A stretch of DNA of 58,650 bases, taken from positions 1-58,650 of the forward strand of contig CACWID010000018.1 of the NCBI GenBank assembly GCA_902760865.1, given 5' to 3'. Made by a program: the position numbers and the translations under genes. The notes beneath the pieces are model-generated. The model had not been told where the DNA came from, made no database searches, and saw only the letters and a list, made by a program, of their open reading frames with translations. This DNA is from an uncultured Bacteroidales bacterium. Lineage in GTDB: Bacteria; Bacteroidota; Bacteroidia; Bacteroidales; Muribaculaceae. This document shows, in pieces, positions 1 to 6,779 of the stretch. The stretch's first letter is position 1; each line of letters starts with the position of its first letter.

Positions 1-775
1 AGGGTATGCGCAGCATGGAGCACAACTCGCTCTCGCAGCCCTGTGCGATGGCCTTGCGGTGCATGAGTTCACGCGTCACGATAGATCCGTCAGGCAAGGA
101 GAAACTCGAGTTACGGGTGTCGTTTTTGTCAAATTTCTCTTTCCAATCAGCATTGAAATAGATGGCGTTCAACAGACACATGGCGGCATTGGGATTCAAC
201 TCGTCTAGGATACTGGGAATCATACCGTCTGTATTCTTTGAGCACCACTTGTTGATTTTCTCCAAGGAACTGCTCTTGGTGAAGTCCAGAGCTTCGATTT
301 GAGCGCTATAATAGTTCTTCATGTCGTTGACATACTGTTTGAGCAGGCTTATTCCCATAGCAGAATTGACGTTGATGCAGTTGGCGATTTTCACGGTCGC
401 AGCCGGATCGACATTGGGCGCTCCTTCAATCATCTTTTTGCAGTATTCGTTAACCGCCGATGGGTCTGAGCCGAATCCTAGTGTTGCGGTGATTTCGTCG
501 TGTGTTGTCCCTGCTGCACCGGCGTTAAGCATTCCCAGCATATAGGTCACGCTGATGGGTGACACCACAGTGCTGACCTCGCCTTGCTGCTCCTGCATGG
601 TCTGGAACAGCCGCCATGCAAACTCATTGTTGTTGTCACGCATTTGCTTTTGTTCAGCGCTCAACAGGATGGGCTTTTTGTCGGGAAGCATATTAACAAC
701 CTCACCGTCATCTTTGCATCCCGTCAGTGCCAGCATCACCAGCAGCAGTGTCATCAGTTTCTTTGTCATGTTCAT
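1..775 (-). CDS. Serpin-family lipoprotein, copy 1 (partial, runs off the left edge)
   Basis: The start ATG is at 775 and the frame is open to the window edge, giving 258 N-terminal residues. A lipoprotein signal peptide ends in the lipobox LTGC, so the protein is probably tethered in the envelope. The body matches, almost residue for residue, the complete serpin at 2854-4101 (for example SPISVTYMLGMLNAGAAG and LDELNPNAAMCLLNAIYF), which covers the conserved helix and sheet-A core of serpins. Family knowledge: serpins are suicide inhibitors of serine or cysteine proteases. The reactive-centre loop lies outside the window, so inhibitory capacity of this copy cannot be judged. It starts 32 nt after the stop of the lipoprotein at 808-1860, so the two are probably co-transcribed. 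Confidence 0.9.
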   Translation of the reverse strand, partial: MNMTKKLMTLLLVMLALTGCKDDGEVVNMLPDKKPILLSAEQKQMRDNNNEFAWRLFQTMQEQQGEVSTVVSPISVTYMLGMLNAGAAGTTHDEITATLGFGSDPSAVNEYCKKMIEGAPNVDPAATVKIANCINVNSAMGISLLKQYVNDMKNYYSAQIEALDFTKSSSLEKINKWCSKNTDGMIPSILDELNPNAAMCLLNAIYFNADWKEKFDKNDTRNSSFSLPDGSIVTRELMHRKAIAQGCESELCSMLRIP

Positions 776-807
776 GTGATATCTCGTGTTAGGTTGATAA
801 ATCAGTG

Positions 808-1860
808 TTATTCTTTTGGACAATCTACAACGATAAAGTCCTTGTAAACGCATTGGGCAAGAGAAATCATGTCAGTAAGATGCCCGGGATTTGGAATCAT
901 TGCTTGAACTTCAATGGGCTTGAGGTTCTTGTAGATGCACGAGCAACCGTTTCCTGTAGCTAGGATGTAGACATCGTTGCCGTGCTGTAGCATTCTCACA
1001 CCGTTTTCCAAGTCTCTAGGCAGGAAATCGGTCCTGAGTATCGTCTCCTCGCCGTCAATCACCACGACAGGCTCACGGGTAGTACCACTCCCCGTCTGCT
1101 TGGTGGCCTTGCTGCCCAGAACGTAGGGCTTGCGGTCAAACACGCGCACTTGAGTGGTAATGAAGCCGAGATCTCGCTTCTCATCGTTCCATGAGTAAAT
1201 GTTCTTGTTGGTATCCCAGTCCTCGTAGCAGTAGATGAATCCGCCTGGTGTAAAGTCACAAGACGTGACATAGCCATAGACCAAATCTATTGTGTCGATT
1301 GCGGTCTCATAATTATAGTATTTACCAAGCATTCTGGAACCATTGTCTTCGGTAAATTCCAAAAAGAAGTAGTAGCCCTCGCCCGTAGGTCCTTTGCTAT
1401 AGACCATCAGATTGCTGTAAGAATAAATCTTATTCTCAGATAACTGATAAAGGGGCTTGTTGTCCTCCCCGAATCCCCACTGGTAGGTATCATCGCCACG
1501 TTTTACGCGCTGCAATGTAAATATCTTGCCGTTGCCAACGCCAAACTCCGTGATTTCTTGCGTGGTAGACATGACGTATTTGCCATTCTTTAGAATTTGA
1601 TTGGACTGGTTGTTATACTTGACCAGGGCATACCAGTCGCCGCCCTCGGCTTGCAGCGAGGCAATATGGCTTCCCTCAGGGCTACTGTAGATGGCTTCAC
1701 CATCCAAATTATAGACGAAGTCTCGGTCATAGGAGCCAACCAGCACATAAACTTCACCTTCTACTTTACCGTCAGGCGTAGGCTCGTCCTTGCTCTCCTT
1801 GCATCCCGTCAGTGCCAGCATCGCCAGCATCAGGGTCATCAGTTTCTTTGTCATTTTCAT
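808..1860 (-). CDS. Lipoprotein of unknown function (350 aa), paralogue of the 4152-5183 gene
   Basis: A classical lipoprotein signal peptide ends in LTGC at about residue 20. The mature part has no domain that I recognise. It has a periodic pattern of short beta-type segments, often around NGK or GNG turns (ILKNGKYVM, VGNGKIFTL), which would suit a beta-propeller-like fold; this is inference. It resembles the 343-aa lipoprotein at 4152-5183: same N-terminus, an EGxxWYA motif, repeated NG turns, and a C-terminus ending in DFIV plus a few residues. It lies between an outer-membrane barrel gene (34 nt upstream) and serpin copy 1 (32 nt downstream), so it is probably part of one transcript. A role as a surface sensor or binding protein is possible but unsupported. 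Confidence 0.8.
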   Translation of the reverse strand: MKMTKKLMTLMLAMLALTGCKESKDEPTPDGKVEGEVYVLVGSYDRDFVYNLDGEAIYSSPEGSHIASLQAEGGDWYALVKYNNQSNQILKNGKYVMSTTQEITEFGVGNGKIFTLQRVKRGDDTYQWGFGEDNKPLYQLSENKIYSYSNLMVYSKGPTGEGYYFFLEFTEDNGSRMLGKYYNYETAIDTIDLVYGYVTSCDFTPGGFIYCYEDWDTNKNIYSWNDEKRDLGFITTQVRVFDRKPYVLGSKATKQTGSGTTREPVVVIDGEETILRTDFLPRDLENGVRMLQHGNDVYILATGNGCSCIYKNLKPIEVQAMIPNPGHLTDMISLAQCVYKDFIVVDCPKE

Positions 1861-1894
1861 ATGATTAAATATTGAGTTGTCACTTTTTCTCCAG

Positions 1895-2737
1895 CTAGAA
1901 CTCGATGCCTAGTTTGAAGGACAGGCAGTGGTAGGGATTGTTCTGCCAGTTGCCGGCTTCATGGTGCCAGATGGCGGATTTGTCGTAGCTGAAGGCTACA
2001 ATATCAGTACTCTGCATGCTATATCCTATCGTGGCATTGATGGCCAATCTGTCGGTTAGGCCGACGCGGCAACCCAACGAGGGGTTAAGCATCATGCCGA
2101 ATGCATTGCCACCGAAGGTATATCCCACTCGGCAATCCAAAAAAGGAGAAAACCTGCTTTTTAGAAGGTCAAGCCTGATATCTGCGAACACGGGAAAGGT
2201 ATAGAAGTCAGATTTTTTACTCATGTAGGCATTAACAGCAGCAACATAATCACCATAAATCGAGCTCGGAACAGAGCTATAGATGTCAAATGGCGGGGCC
2301 TTAAGATGCTTTTTGTGGATGTATCTCATGCCCACGCCAGCACCGATGAATAGCCACGGCTTGAACTGATAGCCATGGGTTGTACTGAAACCAATGTGAT
2401 CCTTAGACATCTCATCAACAGAAACCAGGTCGACGAAGCCGCGGTAGCCCCTCTGCGGGCCCTTGCCAGGGGTAAAGTCACTGCCTAGTGTCTGTTGCGG
2501 CTGCCAGTCCTCCTTGGTAATCTGCTTGATGTTGTCCCAGTAGATGGTCTGCAACGTGCCGTCATCTTCCTGGATGACCAGCGAGTCCAGAGGAGCATAG
2601 GTCACAATCTTGCCCCTCACGCGGTGGCCGTTTTTCAACTTCACCACCTCTTGCTTCTCTTTCTTGTTCTGCGTCTGTGCCTGGACGACCATGCCTCCTA
2701 GCAGGCACAGAGTCAATATAATTATTGTCTTTTTCAT
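1895..2737 (-). CDS. Outer-membrane beta-barrel protein with an N-terminal small beta domain
   Basis: The protein has 280 aa with a signal peptide ending near VQAQ. Residues about 30-80 (VVKLKNGHRVRGKIV, then an aspartate/glutamine-rich stretch ending in IKQITKEDW) match the small LSm/SH3-like beta module often found at the N-terminus of Bacteroidota surface proteins. The rest alternates aromatic and small residues in barrel-type strands (YQFKPWLFIGAGVGMRYI, FSPFLDCRVGYTFGGNAF) and ends in a phenylalanine (LGIEF), the usual last residue of outer-membrane barrels. It lies between the two lipoprotein-serpin pairs. A TATCTTTG -7 element occurs upstream at 2779-2786. Substrate or function is unknown. 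Confidence 0.75.
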   Translation of the reverse strand: MKKTIIILTLCLLGGMVVQAQTQNKKEKQEVVKLKNGHRVRGKIVTYAPLDSLVIQEDDGTLQTIYWDNIKQITKEDWQPQQTLGSDFTPGKGPQRGYRGFVDLVSVDEMSKDHIGFSTTHGYQFKPWLFIGAGVGMRYIHKKHLKAPPFDIYSSVPSSIYGDYVAAVNAYMSKKSDFYTFPVFADIRLDLLKSRFSPFLDCRVGYTFGGNAFGMMLNPSLGCRVGLTDRLAINATIGYSMQSTDIVAFSYDKSAIWHHEAGNWQNNPYHCLSFKLGIEF

Positions 2738-2778
2738 CTCCCTAACTGATTAATCGGTTTATGTATTGTTCTGGTTTG

Positions 2779-2786
2779 CAAAGATA
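2779..2786 (-). promoter_or_regulatory. Putative Bacteroidota -7 element (TATCTTTG)
   Basis: TATCTTTG on the minus strand fits TANNTTTG and lies 42 nt upstream of the barrel gene at 1895-2737. No clear TTTG is seen at the -33 spacing, so this is only half supported. Confidence 0.4.
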
Positions 2787-2853
2787 CATAATATTGTCGG
2801 AAAACTTTTACCCCCCCCATTTTAACATTTCGTTAACACTTTATGGACGAAAA

Positions 2854-4101
2854 TCAGTTGCCACAGTAGGTGCCGATGAAGAAGATGCTACGGGTGCTCT
2901 CCTCGAGTATGAAATACAGGAAGGGGCGGGTAGCGTGGAACTCGGCTTTTTCATATAGCTGTGGTCCAGGGGATGTATCACCAGCCATCGCAATGGTTAC
3001 TGCCGAGGCTTTGGCTCCGTCCTCGTCAACTTCAATCTTGGCCTTCTGCTTCATCATGGATACAAACAGCCTCGTGTCAGACATGTTTGAGAAGTCGGCG
3101 CTGGTGGTGAACGCTGATTTGATGCCCATGGGTTCGAGGACATCTATCAGGTCGATTTCGCTCACGATTTCAAACCGTGGCATGAGAATATCCACCTCGT
3201 GGGGCGTCATGTCGATGGCATCCAGATGGTCGGTCAATTCCTGCTGGCTCATCTCGCGGATGAGGTCGCCCGTGGTCTTCCCCTCGGCAGGCAGCATGAC
3301 ATACATGCTATAGCCGCCGCTGCCAAAGGGTATGCGCAGCATGGAGCACAACTCACTCTCGCAGCCTTGTGCGATGGCCTTGCGGTGCATGAGTTCACGC
3401 GTCACGATAGATCCGTCAGGCAAGGTAAAACTCGAGTTTCGGGTGTCGTTTTTGTCAAATTTCTCTTTCCAGTCAGCATTGAAATAGATGGCGTTCAACA
3501 GACACATGGCGGCATTGGGATTCAACTCGTCTAGGATACTGGGAATCATCCCGGCTGTGTTCTTTGAGCACCACTTATTGATTTTCTCCAAGGTACTGCT
3601 CTTGGTGAAGTCCAAATCTTCGACTTGAGCGCTATAATAGTTCTTCATGTCGTTGACATATTGTTTGAGCAGGCTTAATCCCTTTGCAGAATTGACGTTG
3701 ATGCAGTTAGCGATTTTCACGGTCGCGGCCGGATCGACATTGGGTGCTCCTTCAATCATTTTCTTGCAGAATTCGTTCACCGCCGTCGGGTCTGAGCCGA
3801 ATCCCAGCGTTGCGGTGATTTCGTCGCGTGTTGTCCCTGCCGCGCCAGCGTTAAGCATGCCCAACATATAGGTCACGCTGATGGGTGAAAGCACAGTGCT
3901 GACCTCGCCTTTCTGCTCCTGCATGGTCTGGAACAGCCGCCATGCAAACTCATTGTTGTTGTCACGCATCTGCTTTTGTTCAGCGCTCAACTGGATAGGC
4001 TTTTTCTCGGGGAGCATATAAACAACCTCACCGTCATCTTTACAGGCCGTCAATGCCAGCATCAGCAGCAACAGTGCCATTAGTTTCTTTGTCATGTTCA
4101 T
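2854..4101 (-). CDS. Serpin-family lipoprotein, copy 2 (complete, 415 aa)
   Basis: The N-terminal lipobox is LTAC. The serpin fold is complete: the NAIYFNADWKEKF region, a conserved LMHRK segment, MYVMLPAEG, and the C-terminal FHATRPFLYFILEESTRSIF signature followed by FIGTYCGN. The reactive-centre hinge reads EVDEDGAKASAVT; small residues at P12-P9 agree with the inhibitory class, although the usual GT start is GA. Known for the family: loop cleavage by the target protease triggers insertion and covalent trapping. The exposed loop (AMAGDTSPGPQ) gives no clear target specificity. It follows its lipoprotein partner (4152-5183) after 50 nt. A serine- or cysteine-protease inhibitor on the cell surface is the likely role. 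Confidence 0.92.
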   Translation of the reverse strand: MNMTKKLMALLLLMLALTACKDDGEVVYMLPEKKPIQLSAEQKQMRDNNNEFAWRLFQTMQEQKGEVSTVLSPISVTYMLGMLNAGAAGTTRDEITATLGFGSDPTAVNEFCKKMIEGAPNVDPAATVKIANCINVNSAKGLSLLKQYVNDMKNYYSAQVEDLDFTKSSTLEKINKWCSKNTAGMIPSILDELNPNAAMCLLNAIYFNADWKEKFDKNDTRNSSFTLPDGSIVTRELMHRKAIAQGCESELCSMLRIPFGSGGYSMYVMLPAEGKTTGDLIREMSQQELTDHLDAIDMTPHEVDILMPRFEIVSEIDLIDVLEPMGIKSAFTTSADFSNMSDTRLFVSMMKQKAKIEVDEDGAKASAVTIAMAGDTSPGPQLYEKAEFHATRPFLYFILEESTRSIFFIGTYCGN

Positions 4102-4133
4102 GTGATATCTCGTGTTAAATGATTAATTCGTTG

Positions 4134-4141
4134 CAAAAATA
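4134..4141 (-). promoter_or_regulatory. Putative -7 element (TATTTTTG) before serpin copy 2
   Basis: TATTTTTG on the minus strand, 32 nt upstream of the serpin start and inside the 50-nt gap after the preceding lipoprotein. The -33 TTTG is not evident, so the serpin may use this or read-through from the upstream gene. Confidence 0.35.
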
Positions 4142-4151
4142 TGAATATAAA

Positions 4152-5183
4152 CTATTTAGGGGGTAAGACGATGAAATCTTCGACATAGGTTGCATTCAAG
4201 GGAACCACGTTTTCCTCACCATAGGCGAGATGCATTAAATTGACATTTGCACTCATGTCGATGGGCTCATCAATCTTGAAGATTTGCGAATATGATTTTG
4301 AGGGGCCGTTGTAGTCACGGACAAGAATGTACACATTGTCTCCATAACGTTTCATCCCGCCAGGTTTATGCTTGCTGATAGGATATTCTACACCATTAAC
4401 AATCAAGGACGTTTGGCCTGACGTGTTATCATGGCGTCCATAGATATATGGTATGCCGTTCACAATCATCGATTGGTAGGTGGGAAAGTCGTTCGGAAGT
4501 TCGTATAATTCCCCGTTAAACAGATACTTATAAGGACTAAGGGTGTCAGAAAAATAATTCCCGTATCTAAAAACCATTAGTTCGTTATCGCCTTCCCGCG
4601 CATAGCTTTCCAGGCAAATCATGTCGCGTGAAGGATAGGTGTGGAACTTGCCGTCTATCCAATAGATGGCCTTATCATAGGCATAAGGAGATTCATAGAC
4701 ACCCGCCACAAGATGGCCGTCCACCACGTCAAATGAATGAAAGGAACGCTCATAGGCATCGTATTCATACAACAACTCTTCATTCTTGTAAATCAGATAA
4801 CATGCCTCCGATGGAATTTTTCTCTCTCTGAACTGTAAGGTGTAAACATCGCCATTCACAACACACATGCTCACGACGGGACAGGAAAGCGGGAACCGTG
4901 CCTTCCCATTACGTAGCAGATCATACTGAACGCTTTTATCATCAAGGGCAGTGGCGCGCACGGCATACCAGGTTTTTCCCTCATTGGCCAGTTTAGTGAT
5001 TACTGAATTGATAGGACATTCATAGATAGTGTTGCCCTTGTCGTCAAACACATATCCGTGATATAGATCCCTAATAGCCATATAGATGCGTGGAGCTTTG
5101 CTGTAATCAGGCTCGTCATTGTGACAGGCCGTCAGTGCCAGCATCAGCAGCAACAGGGCCATCAGTTTCTTTATCGTGTTCAT
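4152..5183 (-). CDS. Lipoprotein of unknown function (343 aa), partner of serpin copy 2
   Basis: The lipobox is LTAC, and the signal peptide is nearly the same as in the neighbouring serpins. The mature protein shows repeated turns of the type NG(K/E/V) followed by hydrophobic strands (LLRNGKARF, LIVNGVEYPI, YLFNGELYEL), consistent with a repeat beta fold such as a propeller; I recognise no named family. It shares architecture and terminal motifs with the 808-1860 lipoprotein. The gene is visibly more AT-rich than most of the window. A bipartite promoter lies just upstream (5207-5238), so this gene probably begins the transcript that continues into serpin copy 2. Confidence 0.8.
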   Translation of the reverse strand: MNTIKKLMALLLLMLALTACHNDEPDYSKAPRIYMAIRDLYHGYVFDDKGNTIYECPINSVITKLANEGKTWYAVRATALDDKSVQYDLLRNGKARFPLSCPVVSMCVVNGDVYTLQFRERKIPSEACYLIYKNEELLYEYDAYERSFHSFDVVDGHLVAGVYESPYAYDKAIYWIDGKFHTYPSRDMICLESYAREGDNELMVFRYGNYFSDTLSPYKYLFNGELYELPNDFPTYQSMIVNGIPYIYGRHDNTSGQTSLIVNGVEYPISKHKPGGMKRYGDNVYILVRDYNGPSKSYSQIFKIDEPIDMSANVNLMHLAYGEENVVPLNATYVEDFIVLPPK

Positions 5184-5206
5184 GATTCTACGCTTTATTT
5201 CAGATG

Positions 5207-5238
5207 CAAAAATACTATTGTTAAGTCACAATGCCAAC
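5207..5238 (-). promoter_or_regulatory. Bacteroidota-type promoter for the lipoprotein-serpin block
   Basis: On the minus strand GTTG is followed after 20 nt by TATTTTTG, matching the -33 and -7 consensus of the Bacteroidota primary sigma factor. The -7 element ends 24 nt before the start codon at 5183. Confidence 0.6.
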
Positions 5239-5268
5239 ACCCAAAAGGGTGTTTATCTCATCTCACAA

Positions 5269-5880
5269 TTAAAAGCGGTAGCCGAAGGAGAGTTGAGCGT
5301 TGCCGTTCCGGGCATTACCGTCTTTATATAGCGGCACCAAACCTAAGGTGTAGCGGAGCTGAACAAAGACCTTTTCACTGAAATTGTAGGTCGCGCCAAG
5401 TCCGATGCCGAAATCAAAGTTTCTATGATACATGTCGTGCTTTGCTTTCATCTTTATGCCATCCACTTCCCACTTATCAGTGTACTTGTCATAGACTTTA
5501 AAACCGAATTGTGGGCCCAGGTCAATGCTCAACGATTTGGTCACATAATACTTGAACATGACTGGAATGTTGATGTAATTAGTGTGATATGTCGTGGTCA
5601 CATCACGAGGAGGATACTCGTTCATCCACAAATTCAAGTCACTCTCGGGGCGATTATGAGCAGCGAAAACCACCTCAGGAGCGATAGCGAGCTTATTACT
5701 GAAGCGGTATTCCATGAACAAGCCTGCCTGGTAGCTCAAAGCGCTCTCGTCGTTGATGTTCTTGCCCCACTGGTGGGTATAGTCCACGCCGACTTTGGGG
5801 CCAAAAGTCAAATTCTTCTGCGCCATGGCCGTTCCAGCGGCCATCAGCATGCACACGAGTGCAATCATTGTCTTATTCAT
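5269..5880 (-). CDS. Small outer-membrane beta-barrel protein (porin family, 203 aa)
   Basis: A signal peptide ends near AMAQ and is followed by KNLTFGPKVGVDYTHQWG, a start typical of the Bacteroidota eight-stranded outer-membrane barrel families. Alternating strands recur (SYQAGLFMEYRFSNKLAI, FDFGIGLGATYNFSEKVFV), and the protein ends LSFGYRF with terminal Phe, the outer-membrane insertion signal. It lies 25 nt downstream of the lipoprotein at 5906-6715, so the pair is probably co-transcribed. The ligand, if any, is unknown; a structural or adhesin-like role is equally possible. Confidence 0.8.
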   Translation of the reverse strand: MNKTMIALVCMLMAAGTAMAQKNLTFGPKVGVDYTHQWGKNINDESALSYQAGLFMEYRFSNKLAIAPEVVFAAHNRPESDLNLWMNEYPPRDVTTTYHTNYINIPVMFKYYVTKSLSIDLGPQFGFKVYDKYTDKWEVDGIKMKAKHDMYHRNFDFGIGLGATYNFSEKVFVQLRYTLGLVPLYKDGNARNGNAQLSFGYRF

Positions 5881-5905
5881 GATTTTTCAGTTATATCTAA
5901 AAATG

Positions 5906-6715
5906 TTATTCCCCGGCGAGGCGGTTCATGCTTGCCTCGATGATGGTGGAGATGCGGTCATCAGGCTTATCGACGGGAGGGAATTGACACGCAAAACGTA
6001 TATATGTCTTGAGGAGATACAGTTGCTCGTCGGGCAAGGTGGTGTCATAGTGATAAGCAATAAAACCGCCCAGCAGATAGGTGAAAGCGAGATTGATCCT
6101 CTCGGTCCCATCGTTGAATCTTGAAGTTACCACCTGTGCTAATCGGGCTACCTGCTCAGTGGATAGCACCTTGTGATCCACAGCAGAGCAGACAAAGAAT
6201 GTCCAAGGCTGAAAACGCGTGAACGAGATGTCCAGTACGCAGCCGTCCAATTCAGCATACAGGTCCAGCGTGGCCTGCAGACCGCCCTTGCGTTTCATGA
6301 GTTCGGCATAGCCGTTGAAGTCTGCGATGGTTCCCAGAAAGCCTTTGTAAGCATCGTTGTAAGCCATGAATGTTGCATTATACGGGTAATTTGAGCAGGT
6401 TATGGCCAAATTACGCGTTGACATGGCCTTCAACAAATCCTTGGGAATGTTACACATGGCCATCAGTGCTTCAACATTCTCAGCCTCGGCCTTGTGCTCT
6501 TGCCAGTATGCGAAGTCATAGCCACCGCCTTGCAGCCCGCTGTCATCAATCGAGGGCGTAGGCCAGAAGGCAAAATCTTTAGTCCTGTCGTATTCGAACA
6601 TGGGCAAGTCCTGATTGTTGTCAAAATCCATGGGCTGTTGATCCAGCTCATCTTTCGTGCAAGCCATTAGAGCCATCATGGCCATCATTGCCAAAAATAA
6701 CATTTTCGTTTTCAT
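5906..6715 (-). CDS. Lipoprotein of unknown function (269 aa)
   Basis: A Met/Ala-rich signal peptide ends in the lipobox LMAC, followed by an acidic linker (TKDELDQQPMDFDNNQD). The mature domain looks mostly helical, with a central NYPYNATFMAYNDAYKG segment and an LMKRKGGLQATLDLY helix. I do not recognise a named family. The gene lies 60 nt after the stop of the TonB receptor gene, across a heptamer repeat array, and 25 nt before the small barrel gene. It could belong to the ECF/TonB operon or have its own promoter; the sequence does not decide. Confidence 0.75.
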   Translation of the reverse strand: MKTKMLFLAMMAMMALMACTKDELDQQPMDFDNNQDLPMFEYDRTKDFAFWPTPSIDDSGLQGGGYDFAYWQEHKAEAENVEALMAMCNIPKDLLKAMSTRNLAITCSNYPYNATFMAYNDAYKGFLGTIADFNGYAELMKRKGGLQATLDLYAELDGCVLDISFTRFQPWTFFVCSAVDHKVLSTEQVARLAQVVTSRFNDGTERINLAFTYLLGGFIAYHYDTTLPDEQLYLLKTYIRFACQFPPVDKPDDRISTIIEASMNRLAGE

Positions 6716-6751
6716 ATCTCTATTGTTTTTATTTGTTGGTTGTCAAAATAA

Positions 6752-6779
6752 CTCCTAACTCCTAACTCCTAACTGCTAA
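6752..6779 (-). repeat. Heptamer array TTAGNNN x4 starting in the TonB-receptor stop codon
   Basis: On the minus strand the array reads TTAGCAG, TTAGGAG, TTAGGAG, TTAGGAG. The TAG of the first unit is the stop codon of the receptor gene. A second array with the same period and the same placement lies at 20798-20832. Confidence 0.85.
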
